64,000 nt of DNA from Brugia malayi (taxonomy: Eukaryota; Nematoda; Chromadorea; Rhabditida; Onchocercidae). Positions 1 through 11,477 of this stretch are shown here, piece after piece; position 1 is the first letter of the stretch; the number at the start of each line of letters is the position of its first letter. The position numbers and the translations under genes were made by a program. Location: assembly GCF_000002995.4 (NCBI RefSeq), contig NW_025062478.1, positions 4,874,001 to 4,938,000 on the forward strand, read 5' to 3'. The notes beneath the pieces are model-generated. The model was not told the origin of the DNA, did no database searches, and saw nothing but the letters and a program-made list of their open reading frames with translations.

Positions 1-3000
1 AACGTGCTTGATGTTTATTACAGGTATATTCAAGTGTATTTGTATTTCTCCACATATATAATTGAAACATTTCAATAGTGATTCACGTAGACGATATTGT
101 TGATATTTAGTTTTATAGGAATACGTATGTTTTTACGCATCTGTCACCACAGCGCTAAGTATATAACACACTGCTAAATGTTCTATTCATAAATATCCTC
201 AGTGAAGTTCCTCACTAATTTCTAATTTAAATCGTGCTAATTTTTGCAAAAGCTAAATTAATTTTCTTAATTTAAATTAAACCCTGTGCTAGTCATTAAA
301 AAAGTTTCAACAAATGTCGCAAATAATATATGTTCATAATTCTACAGCAATATATGTATATGAGTGAATTCAATGCATGAAGTATCTTTTGTTCTTTCAT
401 ATCGCTGTACACGTTAAACACACGTGGAATATTGTTACTTGATAAGTCTTTTCTAATCTTTCCTTTATTAAATTTGTGAATCACAAAGAAAAAGTGTACA
501 TTTGATTTTTCAGCGTTGAAATTTTGACGCGAAAAAACGAAATGATAATGAAATATATACTACATTAAGCATTGTGTACGTCTTCAGTATCAGGTAAGCA
601 CTGTGACACTTCGTACGTCAAACTACAATCAAATTCGAGGCATATATCTTGGAATATCTATACTATATCCTACGTATTTATAAATCCTTAAATTATGAAT
701 GAAAATTTGGCAGCATATAACAACAGATTACTTCAAGCTTTCACTACTATTATTTTAATACCATAAAAATTGTTCGTTCCCTTGGCTTTGTCTGAAATTA
801 GAAGTTTGTCAGTAAAATCTTTTTTTGTTTCAAAAAATGAATAAAATATGAGTTTGAATTCTAAAGAATTTAATTAATTGTCATCAAAAAAATATCTCTT
901 TCTCGCTGCAAAACACACTTAAGAAGCAGTTACAACGCAAGGAGCATCATTATTGCAACTTAAATATTTGAACTTTAAAAATTTCTAGGTTTTTAAAAAT
1001 TATATCTTTTTAAAGCCTTTTTAAAAAATTATGCCTTTTTAACTGATAGCGGCGGTATTGGCATTAAAACGCACGCAGTATGTTGCAGAGGAAATACTGT
1101 ACAGTATACTACCATTCTTCCTCTTCCTCTTCTTTCATCACTTCACTTTCATAAACAAACCCACCACCATTTCATGTATCCTTGGCATATGTTCAAAATG
1201 TGAAATAAATGTATTTGGGTGGGTGATAGATGGGTAATGAACGAATAAGCGATTATGTTCTCCGCCTCATGCGGTTTTGCACTCTGCAAACAGCGTTGCT
1301 TTTTAGTAAACTTTTCATAAAAATTTAAAAAAGAGAAAGTTTTTTTTTCCCTCTGAACTTATGACAAAACTGGTTTGTACTTTTGAACGGGAAAGAATGG
1401 AAAGAAATATATGTCTCTTCCTGTCTTTTACATTAATTTATCTCTTCCATCCTTTATCTGTAACAGAAACTAAAACCTTTTAAAATAATCAACCTGAAAT
1501 TAGCGGAAGATAATCTGGAACATATATATATATATGTCTGTAAGTTCCATTTTAATGATAGGATAAATGTATTATTAGAAATCCAAACGTCCTTCATGTC
1601 ATCGACAGATGTCCTCATGTTTTGAACTTCGTAAACACCATTAAATATTACTAAATTCAAGGGAAAAAAAGAAAATGAAAATTTATTTTCATAGTAGCTC
1701 ACTTTTATCAAATCATTAAAACTGACATGTCCCACTTTATTTTTGGTCTCACAGTTCATTATTTTTATATTAAATTTTTTAACTTTATTAAAAATTATGA
1801 TTCTAAGTTTGAATCCATGAAATCAATTAAATTACTTTACATTCATCAATTCTTTTTTCTAGCTAAAATACTGACAAAAAACAAAAAATGACTTTTCAAT
1901 TTCTAAATTTTGTTTTAAAGCAACTCATCGATTCTTTTTTTCGGAATATCGGAAATATTTACCACTGAATTTTTTAGTTTTAAATTTCGGCTCACACATA
2001 TTAGAAGGAAGCACAATGTGTACATTGTCGATTACTATTTCCTTTCTTTCTATTCGGTGGAAGTGGAATAAATCGAAGGTACTGCAGACTACTACAGGTT
2101 TGTTTGTGTATAGCTGATGATGCATTCGTAAGCTAGTCGAATTGTCACCGAATTCCAGTCTACCTGTCACTTTTCCGCCTATTGGTAACGATGATAGTGT
2201 TGATTTATTCCCAGATATAAAAAATAAATAAATAAACGATAATAATTTTTTTTTTTCTTTTATTAACTAGTCGTGTTTTTATTAGAAAAAATTTAAGCTT
2301 TCTATTAACTCCTTTAATCATTCTTCAAACGAGGTTCAAATTTGATTCTTTTTTTTTTCTTAAATTAACAACATAAGCCCAGTCAATGATTTTTTTTCTT
2401 CGCATCTGAAAAGTTTTTCAATTCAAAGGTGTTGACAACTTTGGTGAGGAAAGTTTCATATTTTTCAGAAAATCTTTCTCTTATTTTAATGTTTCGTTGC
2501 AGAGTTGAAGGGAGAATCACAGAGGTCAACTTTATCATACTTAGATGAATTTTAATTCTTTTAATTTAATTTTAATTTCAATTTTAAAGATTATTTAAAG
2601 GCACAGCATGATTTTTTTTGATAATACCTAAACGTATGAGTTACTAACTATATTAAATCTATTTCACGGTTTTTGCTTTTAAAATTAATTAAGTTAAAAC
2701 GAAATCAGATCAAAGTGGATGATGAATTTCACAAGAGTCTAATTTTGAAATTTCACTTTTTGATTCCACTTTATCTATCATTTTTTAAAATTTTGCAATT
2801 ACAAGCGCTTCTGTTCAGTTGACTGATACAGTGGTTTTCTTGCTCTGGGAGTGAATCACGGTAATTAGGATACTTTAGCATTAGAGGACTGATTGCAGTG
2901 AATGTATTAAGTATATTTCTGTTTTTAATTATATACCACTCGTTATCATCGATATGATTCGATCATCAAAAGTAACATTAATAATTTGTTTAGCAATTAA

Positions 3001-3247
3001 AAACAAAATAGTACTGATTGAATTTTGCTTAATTAAGCTGTTTTAGCATAATGTTCTACAATTTTCATTCTTTTTCGCTCGAAATGCTGAATAAATCCCA
3101 AAAATTTAGGGTGATCTTGTAATAATGACGAGGGAATCGAAATATCAATTAAAACGAGCTGTGCTCTTCTTTTGCCTTTTCCATTTAATTGGCACAAATC
3201 GAAAGCTATTCATTTAGAATTCTATTCAAACCTATAAAAAATGATTT
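1..3247. other. AT-rich stretch without a supported gene
   Basis: No open frame here stands out from chance. A perfect 14-bp palindrome (ATACTGTACAGTAT) lies at 1094-1107 in a slightly GC-richer patch (about 1050-1290). The only splice-like element is the candidate non-coding exon at 514-593. The rest is homopolymer-rich intergenic or intronic sequence. Confidence 0.6.
514..593 (+). other. candidate non-coding exon
   Basis: A strong acceptor (TTTTTCAG, ending at 513) and a strong donor (CAG|GTAAGC, at 593/594) bracket 80 nt. All three forward frames contain stops, so it cannot be an internal coding exon. It could be an untranslated exon or lncRNA exon, or a chance pairing of two good splice motifs. 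Confidence 0.12.
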
Positions 3248-3310
3248 TTGATGTCGATGATGGTAATAACACCTGGAGAATCATCAACTAATATGAATAC
3301 ATCTGATCTA

Positions 3311-3350
<40 letters not shown>
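3311..3350. repeat. (TATC)10 microsatellite
   Basis: Ten uninterrupted TATC units (GATA on the other strand) run directly into the 9-bp minisatellite that follows. The 9-bp unit looks derived from this tetranucleotide, because GATCTATCT contains CTATCT. Confidence 0.95.
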
Positions 3351-3351
<1 letters not shown>

Positions 3352-3711
3352 GATCTATCTGATCTATCTGATCTATCTGATCTATCTGATCTATCTGATC
3401 TATCTGATCTATCTGATCTATCTGATCTATCAGATCTATCTGATCTATCAGATCTATCAGATCTATCTGATCTATCTGATCTATCTGATCTATCTGATCT
3501 ATCTGATCTATCTGATCTATCTGATCTATCTGATCTATCTGATCTATCTGATCTATCTGATCTATCTGATCTATCTGATCTATCTGATCTATCAGATCTA
3601 TCAGATCTATCTGATCTATCAGATCTATCTGATCTAACTGATCTAACTGATCTAACTGATCTAACTGATCTATCTGATCTATTTGATCTATTTGATCTAT
3701 CTGATCTATCC
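3352..3711. repeat. 9-bp minisatellite, 40 units of GATCTATCT
   Basis: Forty tandem copies of GATCTATCT occupy 360 bp. Variants GATCTATCA, GATCTAACT and GATCTATTT are clustered rather than scattered, which suggests local copying of variant units. Because the unit is 9 bp, both strands stay open: the + strand reads (Leu-Ile-Tyr)n and the - strand (Arg-Ser-Asp)n. These open frames are products of the repeat and are not proposed as genes. Every unit carries a GATC site, and the minus strand reads as a dense GATA-motif array. Confidence 0.95.
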
Positions 3712-5085
3712 ATAATAATCATAAATTGTTGTTTTCATTCGGTGATGTCTCTTCTTCCATTGATGCTATCCATAAGCTCTTCTGCCATTTCATTTTTCCC
3801 ATTCGGTATCCACACCTTTAATTTCTTATTCATCAGGTGTGTCCTTCCTTGTACATCATTGCACCAAATATAATGCAATCGTATACAAACACAATTATTG
3901 CAAACTTTTTGATCCATTCACAATTCGGTATACATGAATACACTTTTTTTCGACAAATGAAAAAATATTCGGTTTTTTTCTCTTTTTTTTTGTAAAGCTT
4001 AGCAGGAAATAAAGTGCTTTCAATATATATTTTACATATATTACCATATTTTGCTGTAAAAATAATTTCTCGTCGTTTTTTTTCGTTCGAAATGGCTTAA
4101 AGTAATAAAATCCCAATATACATAAATATTACTTAGAGAAGAAATGAGCAATGTGTTTGGTTAGAACTAATAAGATGTATTAATTTATTCCTATTACTAC
4201 AATCACCATGACAACTTATTTCATTCACTGTAGAGAGCATTTTTCTAAAACTTGCAAAACTGAAATGCGTTTACTAAAATTTATTCGAACAGGAATATTA
4301 CAATTGGAAAATTAAATTTTCTGAGTCTAATGATAATAGAAGGGCAGTAAATAACCTTCTTCAAAAAAACTGAAATACTAAATTAGGGCTAGAAAACAAC
4401 AAATCAACAAACAAACAGCTTTCCTGTCAGTTGTCCTGAAATTATTTCTTTCCTTTCCCCATCATCTCATTTCTAAAGTTCATTAAATGAATCACGGAAA
4501 ATACTTCCTTTCACTGACAAAAGCATTGAAAAAAAAAGAAAGAAAAAACTCGTTTTTATAATTTTAGAAGAGAGAAAGATTTCACGAGACGTTTATTATC
4601 CTCTAGCTGTCCGGTTGATATTTTAAAGTTTTGTTACCGATGGAAATTCAAATTAAGTTGAAAAATATGTCAGTGGAAAATTCACACACTTCTGACACCA
4701 AATGACTTAGACATATAAATACACTAATTTGAAACGGTCATTGTCATTTGCAGATGCTGTGAGGGTGACATACGTCTCTCTTTCTGTTATTTATAAATTG
4801 ATTCTACCTGTCATTAAAATTTCATAAGCCATTTTTTTGGAAACTGTTACAAGTAATATATGTGCTTGATTTCTATAAAAAAGTTTTTTCCAAGCACAGA
4901 CTATGATTGTTATCTGAGCATTGGTTTTCAAAAAATTTTTTTTGAAAAAAATCTATAGCTGTGCTGATACACTTTAGCACTTCAAAAATATCAAAAACAG
5001 TACCTTTTATGATCTTGGCAATTCCCAAAAAAAAGAATGAAGGTTGAATAATTTTTTTTCTAAAAAAAAGGTAAAAATTCTGTTC
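3712..5085. other. no gene seen
   Basis: AT-rich sequence with several A/T homopolymer runs. Open frames on the minus strand (for example 3895-4116) are short and of low-complexity composition. Confidence 0.55.
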
Positions 5086-5109
5086 TTTTTTTTTTGGGGG
5101 GGGGGTGGG
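5086..5109. repeat. T10-G10 homopolymer junction
   Basis: Ten T are followed by ten G (5096-5105), then TGGG. G-runs of this length are exceptional in this background and could form a G-quadruplex on the + strand. Confidence 0.9.
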
Positions 5110-5580
5110 AAATTTTTTTTTTTTTACATATCCATCGATGTTTAAAAAGCAAAAATTTAGAAATAATTTTTAGAGATTAATAATATAACCGAATGTTGAA
5201 CCGATATATATATATATTTATTTATTTTAGATCTTATTTTAGATATAAAATCAGTTGCAATCATATGAAAAGTTGGGTTTTTTTTTTTTTTTTTTCAATT
5301 ATCGTTATTGCATCTTTTCATCGCTTTATTACATCTTTTTTCCACTTTTTTCCTTTTTTCCATGAAGAAAAAGGATGGAAAAATCAAACTTCTAAATGAT
5401 TTCTTTGTTAGGATTTGATTATTTGTTGTCCAATATTAAATACTTTCAACTCTTTAGCAACTCATTTTGCCATTCTTTGCTTTTTTCTCACTTAAAATTA
5501 GCATTGCTTTGGAAGAATTATTACAGCTAGAAAAAAAAAATTTTTAAGAAAAATTTTAAAAGAAAAAAAAAAATTTTTTT

Positions 5581-5638
5581 TCTCAAATATGAAATTTTTC
5601 TCAAATATCTCAAATATCAAATATATTTCTCAAATATG
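5581..5638. repeat. cluster of four CTCAAATAT units
   Basis: CTCAAATAT occurs at 5582-5590, 5600-5608, 5609-5617 and 5629-5637, one pair being directly tandem. A small, degenerate tandem repeat next to A/T homopolymers. Confidence 0.8.
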
Positions 5639-5858
5639 AATTTATCTTCCAAAAACCGATCGATCTTCACAAATGTGAAAATTTTACAATTAAAGATAAT
5701 CTGAATTTACTGTAAACAGGCAAATCAAATGAAGTAGATCAATTCGATGACAGATATCTGATTTCTTCCTAATAACAGAAATGCCTACTGTTTGAAAAGA
5801 CTTACATACATATACGAATAGGGTCAATAAATCTATAGACTTTATATATTTAACAACC

Positions 5859-5866
5859 TATAAAAG
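5859..5866 (+). promoter_or_regulatory. TATA-box match
   Basis: TATAAAAG in the context CCTATAAAAGAAGG, about 160 bp upstream of the candidate exon at 6024. Only the motif supports it, and such matches are frequent in AT-rich DNA. Confidence 0.2.
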
Positions 5867-6023
5867 AAGGAAAGTTCGCTAGGAGTATATTTCTTGAAGA
5901 GTATATCATCGAAGTGTCAACAGTATCGCTACCTTTCCACTCTGCACAATAGCTAACAATAGGTTGTTGTTGGATCCGTATTGTTACTTATTGTTTGTAT
6001 TGCTTTATTTACTTTTGTTTCAG

Positions 6024-6218
6024 TCTCTCGGACAAAGAATCTGTAATATCATCCATCCATCGTATTCCACGGTACTAACAATGATCTATACAACAATTTT
6101 GGTAGCACAATTATTTTTTGTTAAAAATCAATCTTATTACAGTAATTTTTGTGAAAAGATTTCTATAGGTATCCTTTATATACATATATTTTTTTCATGT
6201 TTATATTCATATTTGTAC
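6024..6218 (+). CDS. weak candidate exon, hydrophobic polypeptide
   Basis: A TTTGTTTCAG acceptor ends at 6023 and a TAC|GTAAGA donor follows 6218. The 65 intervening codons are open in phase 0, and a second donor (TATAG|GTATCC) lies after 6168. The reading starts SLGQRICNIIHPSYST and contains two hydrophobic segments, so it would be a membrane protein fragment. A TATAAAAG box lies at 5859-5866, but no convincing start codon follows it. T-rich DNA always reads as Phe/Leu/Ile/Tyr, so hydrophobicity is weak evidence. Family not recognised. Confidence 0.15.
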
Positions 6219-6251
6219 GTAAGAATTGAGTCTGCTTCTAAATTCATCTGA

Positions 6252-8176
6252 AATTTAATTAGTAAATTTACTTGTAGATCTTACAGAAAATTAGAGTGGA
6301 TATATTACAATATCGAGTTTTCTACATTGTACCACTGAAATTTCTGGTTATTACATTTTAATAATAGTAGAATGATAAGCAAATTTATGAAAAAGCCATA
6401 TTAGTTCGTATCAAGCCAATTGGCGATAAAAAAATCGGATAGTCATGAAGTGTAGTGCGATAAAACTACTTAAAATCTTATTAAATGCAATTTAACAAAT
6501 TCAAATTCACTTGAATTTGAAATGATATGCAGATTGTTGTTGTCCAAATAGAACACATGGATTTGATTCACGTAACATATGTGAAAAGAGGTAGTAAATA
6601 TTTTATCAGTAAAAGATAATTTGTTATGAATAAATAAAGTGTTGGGAGAAAGAGGAGAGATGAAAAGAAGGAAATTAAACTTTTTTCGAGAAAAAGAAGA
6701 AAAAGGACAGAAAAATATTTGACTGCAATGTCGTGCTTTCTATGACTATTCACAAAGTTTAAAAAAATAATGAAACTTTTTTGAATTTAATCAAAAATAA
6801 AAAATAAAATATTGGCCCTATTCCACATTTGCCATTTTAGTGGCATATTGTACAATGATACTATTTCACAAAAAAAAAAAAAAAAATGGCTAAGTAACAA
6901 TTTTTCTTTAGCACTGTTTAGATGAATCATCATGTTTAGGAGAGAGAGAGGAAGGAAGAGAAGATTTAAAAGAGAAAGGGAAAAGGTTCAAAACAGAAGG
7001 GAGATTGCTTGCTTCTCTTCTTTTCACTTAGCATGCAAAGGAGCGGAAAAGTATCGAGTAACATTTCCCCTTCTCTTCAACTTCCATACAATTTGTCCAC
7101 CAACAAACTCTTCCGCTCATTCACCCCATGCACTAAAAACAATAGCACTTTTTGAGCAGTGCATTATATTCCATTATAAATTGTTCACGAAATTTCAAGC
7201 ATTATATTTGGATAGCACTATTTAAAATGATTCCATATAGTTGAAATCTCTTTCTCTCAGTGTTTTTTTCTGTCTCTGTTTCCTTTTCGATATTGTTACG
7301 AGATGGAATTTATTCAAGACATAAAAAGCAGATGAAAATGAAAGTAAGAGCTGAGCACATCGCGACGTCTTAGTTAGTTGACTCCAAATGAACCGTGTCA
7401 ATTTCGATTACCTGTGAAATGATCCGTTATGAGTAGGTAATATTTGTTGTCATATACCTATAGCGGTCGGTTTATCTGTTCGTCCATTTTCAAACTACTG
7501 AATGGCTAAAAAGATTGATCCTAATCTGAGGGTATATTTATGATAAGACATGATATCTGTCTCATCATCTCTCATTTAAATGATGATAGATGTGATGGTT
7601 ATTGTTACGGTTGATTAACAATTAATTACGGTTGATTAGCATCAATGGTTTTTCATTAGGCGGCAAATAGATATAATCTGAATTGGCATTTTAATCTAAT
7701 CGGTAAGGGAAGTATTCTGTTCAAAAATAAATAGCCATTATCTTCAAAGTAATACTGACACTTAGCATTAAGTGATTTACAATATAGGGAGACATCAATA
7801 GTAAAGCTTATATTTTGGACCTAAATGTAATTACATGAAAGATTAGCTTCAGTATTATAACTTGGCTTTTTAATGTAAAGAATTATTTTTCCTGGACAGA
7901 ATCATTCCTAGGCAGGTATTCCTACTTACATCAGAGCAAATTAGTCTAGAAAATAACTTGGGTGCTACCAAGTGTCTTTGAAAATTGAACTGTTACATAA
8001 ATTATTATTTCATTTATTAGATTGCAATCGTCAGAATAGTTCCTGGTTTGATTCGAACTAAAAACCCTTCAAGTTTGAATTGAAACTTAATTATTATTTA
8101 ATGTTTTTGAAATAATGCTGCGAAAAATTAGATTTTAAAACTTAATTCTAAACAAGTGATGACATGAAACATATAA
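6252..8176. other. no gene seen; short direct repeat
   Basis: No supported exon. A 13-bp direct repeat (TTACGGTTGATTA) occurs at 7605-7617 and 7626-7638. A slightly GC-richer patch at about 7290-7500 has no frame longer than chance. On the minus strand a GTAAGT donor near 7924-7929 follows about 60 open bases, too little to call. Confidence 0.5.
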
Positions 8177-8507
8177 ATGATGAATCGTGAAATTGGTGGC
8201 GATATTGTTACTGGAGATATTGGTATGATTAAGTAGGTGCCCATCATTTAGAAACTTCTAAATACGGGTAGATAAATCATCTCACGACTGAATTATTGCC
8301 ATAACTATAAAAGAAAAGATGAAATTTTCAGGATCCTTTCGAAATATCCGTCCTTGTTACTATAAAATTGAATGGCTGCGCAGTAATCATAATCTCAGCA
8401 AATTAACTACCGTCAAAAATTCCTCTTATTTTAACCTTACTATTTTCAAAAGTTTCCTTTACTTTTTTTGTTTTAAATTCATCGTAATTGAAACAACACA
8501 CGGTTGA
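8177..8507 (+). CDS. two-exon model, 73-residue protein of unknown function
   Basis: Exon 1 is 8177-8222 (ATGATG start, with an in-frame TAA just upstream). Exon 2 is 8332-8507 and ends in TGA. The 109-bp intron starts GTATGA and ends ATTTTCAG. Exon 1 leaves one base and exon 2 supplies two, so the frame is kept. Six bases after the stop comes AATAAA (8513-8518), fitting a last exon. The product begins MMNREIGGDIVTGDIG and has no N-terminal signal peptide. A hydrophobic run rich in Phe lies near the C-terminus. Composition away from that run looks protein-like (RPCYYKIEWLRSNHN). Family not recognised. The donor is not optimal, and short models like this can arise by chance. Confidence 0.33.
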
Positions 8508-8512
8508 ATTTG

Positions 8513-8518
8513 AATAAA
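8513..8518 (+). terminator. AATAAA polyadenylation signal
   Basis: Canonical hexamer six bases after the TGA of the preceding model. It supports that exon as terminal if the model is real. The hexamer is common by chance at this composition. Confidence 0.25.
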
Positions 8519-9711
8519 ATATTTCAATGTGACAAGCATTGTTTCAGATATCACTATTATATTATTATACATTCTGCATGAATTCTTCAAACACTATTAC
8601 TCCTTTTTCCTGATCATCGTTTACATTGTACAATTATCTTTGTCTACCTTTCTCTCTCTTATTTGTCTCTTCTTTTCTTTCATTGCCAAAGATGAAATCT
8701 TGTTGTGATATTAAGAAAAGATTAATAGGTACCTGTCAATCTATCACTATATGATATTTAAACCAATAACTCAACAATTTCCTATCTTTTTCTCTTCCAA
8801 TTTATTCACTTCTTCCACTTCTCTTTGTCCTTCCAATGTAGTCTGCTGACTTACTTACTTACTGATATGCATGTATCAGTTGAAATGCATGCTAATCAGA
8901 TGATAACGTTTCTATCCTTTCGCTGCTCGCTCCTACATACTTCACACTTCCCACCTGTGCTGCTTACCCATGTATCTGTGTCACTGATCCAATAAATGCT
9001 GGATTTGAACTTTCTTCCATCAATTTTCCATACCATTCAATCTTAATATGTATATGTGTATGAGTGTATGCATGCATGTTGAGTGTATGTATCTATGTAC
9101 ATGTGTATGTATGTGTATGTGTGTGTATGTATGTGATGTGATAACACCTATGTATGTATAAATGACATAGCAGCGTACGACACTTTTAATACAAAAAATA
9201 AACATACTGAATTAGCGATCCGTTTCAATCAAATTGGGCACATTATTAGTAATCGACTAAAAATAGTTTATTTCCTTGTTCTCTTTACATTCCAAATGTT
9301 TTCAATGCTTTATGATCAAATGCACTACTGCATGTAGCATTGCAATGTTTGCTTGCAGACGTGCTGCTTCATGGTGAAAGTCTTCCAGCACTTGCTAGCA
9401 AATGATAATTCTTCTCTCACTATTCCTAATTTGTGATACATTTTCCTCAATTATAATCTCTGTGCTCTATTAGATTTAAACAAAAGACTGCCTTATTGCA
9501 TACGAATTTTATAACTGTTTACTCTTATCAGTATGTTCTACAAATGCTCAACTTCATTAGCAGCATATCGACCATAAGTAACACTGACGTAACTTTTATT
9601 GATTTCCGTTCCTTGACTGATTCAAATTGAAATTAATATTTCATAAAATAGTTATCGCTTGTAAGCTAGCACTGTTAAAGTTTTGCACTTTTTTTTTTGA
9701 TCGATTTGCAG
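8519..9711. other. no supported gene
   Basis: Simple sequence at 9041-9140 and otherwise unremarkable. After a TTTGCTTGCAG acceptor near 9359, two frames stay open for 14-25 codons. This is too short and ambiguous to call. Confidence 0.5.
9041..9140. repeat. degenerate (GTAT)/(GT) microsatellite
   Basis: Interspersed TATG, TGTG and GTAT units over about 100 bp. Confidence 0.85.
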
Positions 9712-9847
9712 TTTCACAGATTGTATGTTATCGTTTCATCTTGAATTGAAACAAGTTTGCTTTAAAATCAAAGTCCCTAATCAATCAGAAATTGAAGTAG
9801 TGAATTGTGATGTCCTGATTGTGTCCTTCCCTAGCCATCGAGGCTGA
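9712..9847 (+). CDS. candidate terminal exon in GC-raised island
   Basis: A TTTGCAG acceptor preceded by a T-run ends at 9711. After one base, 44 codons are open to TGA at 9845-9847. The reading contains MLSFHLELKQVCFKIKVP and then a valine-rich stretch. The first ATG is at 9725. A competing exon uses a different frame: acceptor TCCTTCCCTAG ending at 9834, and donor TG|GTAAGC at 9892/9893, open only in one phase. The next acceptor TATTTTACAG (9991) gives a 99-bp intron and matching phase. Both cannot be fully right. Family not recognised. Confidence 0.2.
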
Positions 9848-10134
9848 AATATTCATTTCGAGCAGTAGTGGTGACGTAGCTATGGTAGCGTGGTAAGCTC
9901 CGGTAGCTATGGTGGCATGGTAGCCATCTGAGGTGATGGCTGCTTCTGTTTCATCCATCCATCCACCATCGTTTCCCCTTGTATTTTACAGTATTCCAGT
10001 AGCGAAGTTGGGGTAAATATTACGTGGCGTACGAGAGATACGTGCTGTACGAGAGATACGAGATGAGAAGACCAATAGGGCAGGGTGCATGGCACTGTTC
10101 CGATTATCGCTGCAGGTGAACAAGCACTTTTCAT
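9848..10134. repeat. GC-raised island with two short tandem duplications
   Basis: A 27-bp unit beginning GTAGCTATGGT is duplicated at 9876-9902 and 9903-9929 with divergence. A 14-bp core (GTACGAGAGATACG) is repeated at 10029-10042 and 10047-10060, an 18-bp period. The area is visibly GC-richer than its flanks. It may be partly coding (see the preceding entry) or a regulatory island. Confidence 0.6.
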
Positions 10135-11477
10135 AATTATTTTTTGCCAATCTGTGCTAACACAAGCTCTCTCAGTGATGAAATCTTTTCTTTTTTTCTC
10201 CCCTCTTACTCTTCTCTCCTTTTCTTCTTCTCTCTCTCTCTGTCTTCACAAAGGATAAAATGAGAAGGGTAGACAATTCGGCGCTTTGATAGCAAATTTT
10301 TTTTCTTTTCCAGAAATTTTTTTGAAAAATATCTTTCCTAAAAATTTCTTTTTTTTTCGGAATTGTTGAAACAACTGCCATCGTACGATTAAAAGTAACA
10401 ATGCCAAAGCACTACTTTTCATCATTTCTCTAGCTATTCCTTGAAATTTTTATACAAAATGAAAAATTAAATACAATATATTCGATGATAGTTTTCACAT
10501 ATTTACCCATTAATTTTATCCGATACTATTTAACTATTTAGTTTATTAATTATTATCGGATATTATTTGATTAGATTTGAAGAGAAAGAAAATTATTAAT
10601 GAATTACACAAATAAATTGATTGTTTTGACAAGTTGCACTTTTATTGCAAAGAGGCTGCTTTGCTGAATGTCTTATGGATATTGATATATCTTATATCTA
10701 ATAATATACAAAATGTTGAAATGAAGCTCAGCGTTCATTCATCATCAGACGATGACGTTTTTCCGGCTTAATAATTTATCATTACCTGAAATACCTGCTT
10801 TTTTAGTCGAAACTAAAGTTTTCTGAATTAATATTAATCTGAATGAACCAGTCAGCACACCGTTATTATTAATCTTACTTTGACCTTTGCTCACTTATCC
10901 TTAAGTCATTTATTGATCAAAGAGGAAGATGGATTGCGAATTTCTTATTTAAAAATGTCTTTTTCAGTTTTGTTTAATTGACACTCACTAATTAATGTTA
11001 TTTGGTGACAAGTAGTCTAACAAGAGGAAAAATAAAATGATGAGAGCTCTGAAAATGCTGCCACAAAGGTTAGAGAAAAAAGACTGAAAATGTTGTTCTT
11101 AAATGAATACTTCCGGAAGATGGCGGTAAAGGTAAGAAGAATGGGAAAGGAATGCAATAAACGAATATAATAATTGTAAAGTTTAGTTTTTTGCAAAGAA
11201 AGAAAACTCATCTCTCTGCTTTCAATAATATCGAAATTTTCATCATTTGAAACTCAGAGATATTTCTGCTATTGACTTTCAAATTACTACTACTACTACT
11301 ACTACAGGTTATGAAATCAATAAATTTTGGCTATTCATAAAAAAACATAACTCCCTAATGGGACTGTTTTAAAAAAAAATTTACAAAATTGTCGGGAGAT
11401 TTTATAAATTTCGTAAGTTCTCTATATACTAAATAAAGCAGTTTGTATGCAGCAGCTGTAACTTAGAAATTTATAAA
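10135..11477. other. no supported gene
   Basis: Contains a (TAC)n run at 11285-11305. A short open stretch ending in a strong AAG|GTAAGA donor (11131/11132) begins with ATG at 11090 and reads MLFLNEYFRKMAVK. No acceptor or partner exon could be assigned. Confidence 0.5.

Noticed and set aside
514..593. Internal coding exon between strong splice sites
   Set aside because: All three frames contain stops; kept only as a low-confidence non-coding exon.
3248..3722. Open frames (LIY)n on + and (RSD)n on - as repetitive proteins
   Set aside because: They exist only because the 9-bp repeat unit is a multiple of three; no coding context surrounds them.
8036..8075. TTCGAATC-like motif suggesting a minus-strand tRNA T-arm
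   Set aside because: The flanking bases do not form a 5-bp T-stem and no D-arm, anticodon arm or acceptor stem is present.
8883..8895. AAATGCATGCTAAT-like POU (UNC-86/MEC-3 type) site
   Set aside because: Single motif match in AT-rich DNA without any associated gene or promoter.
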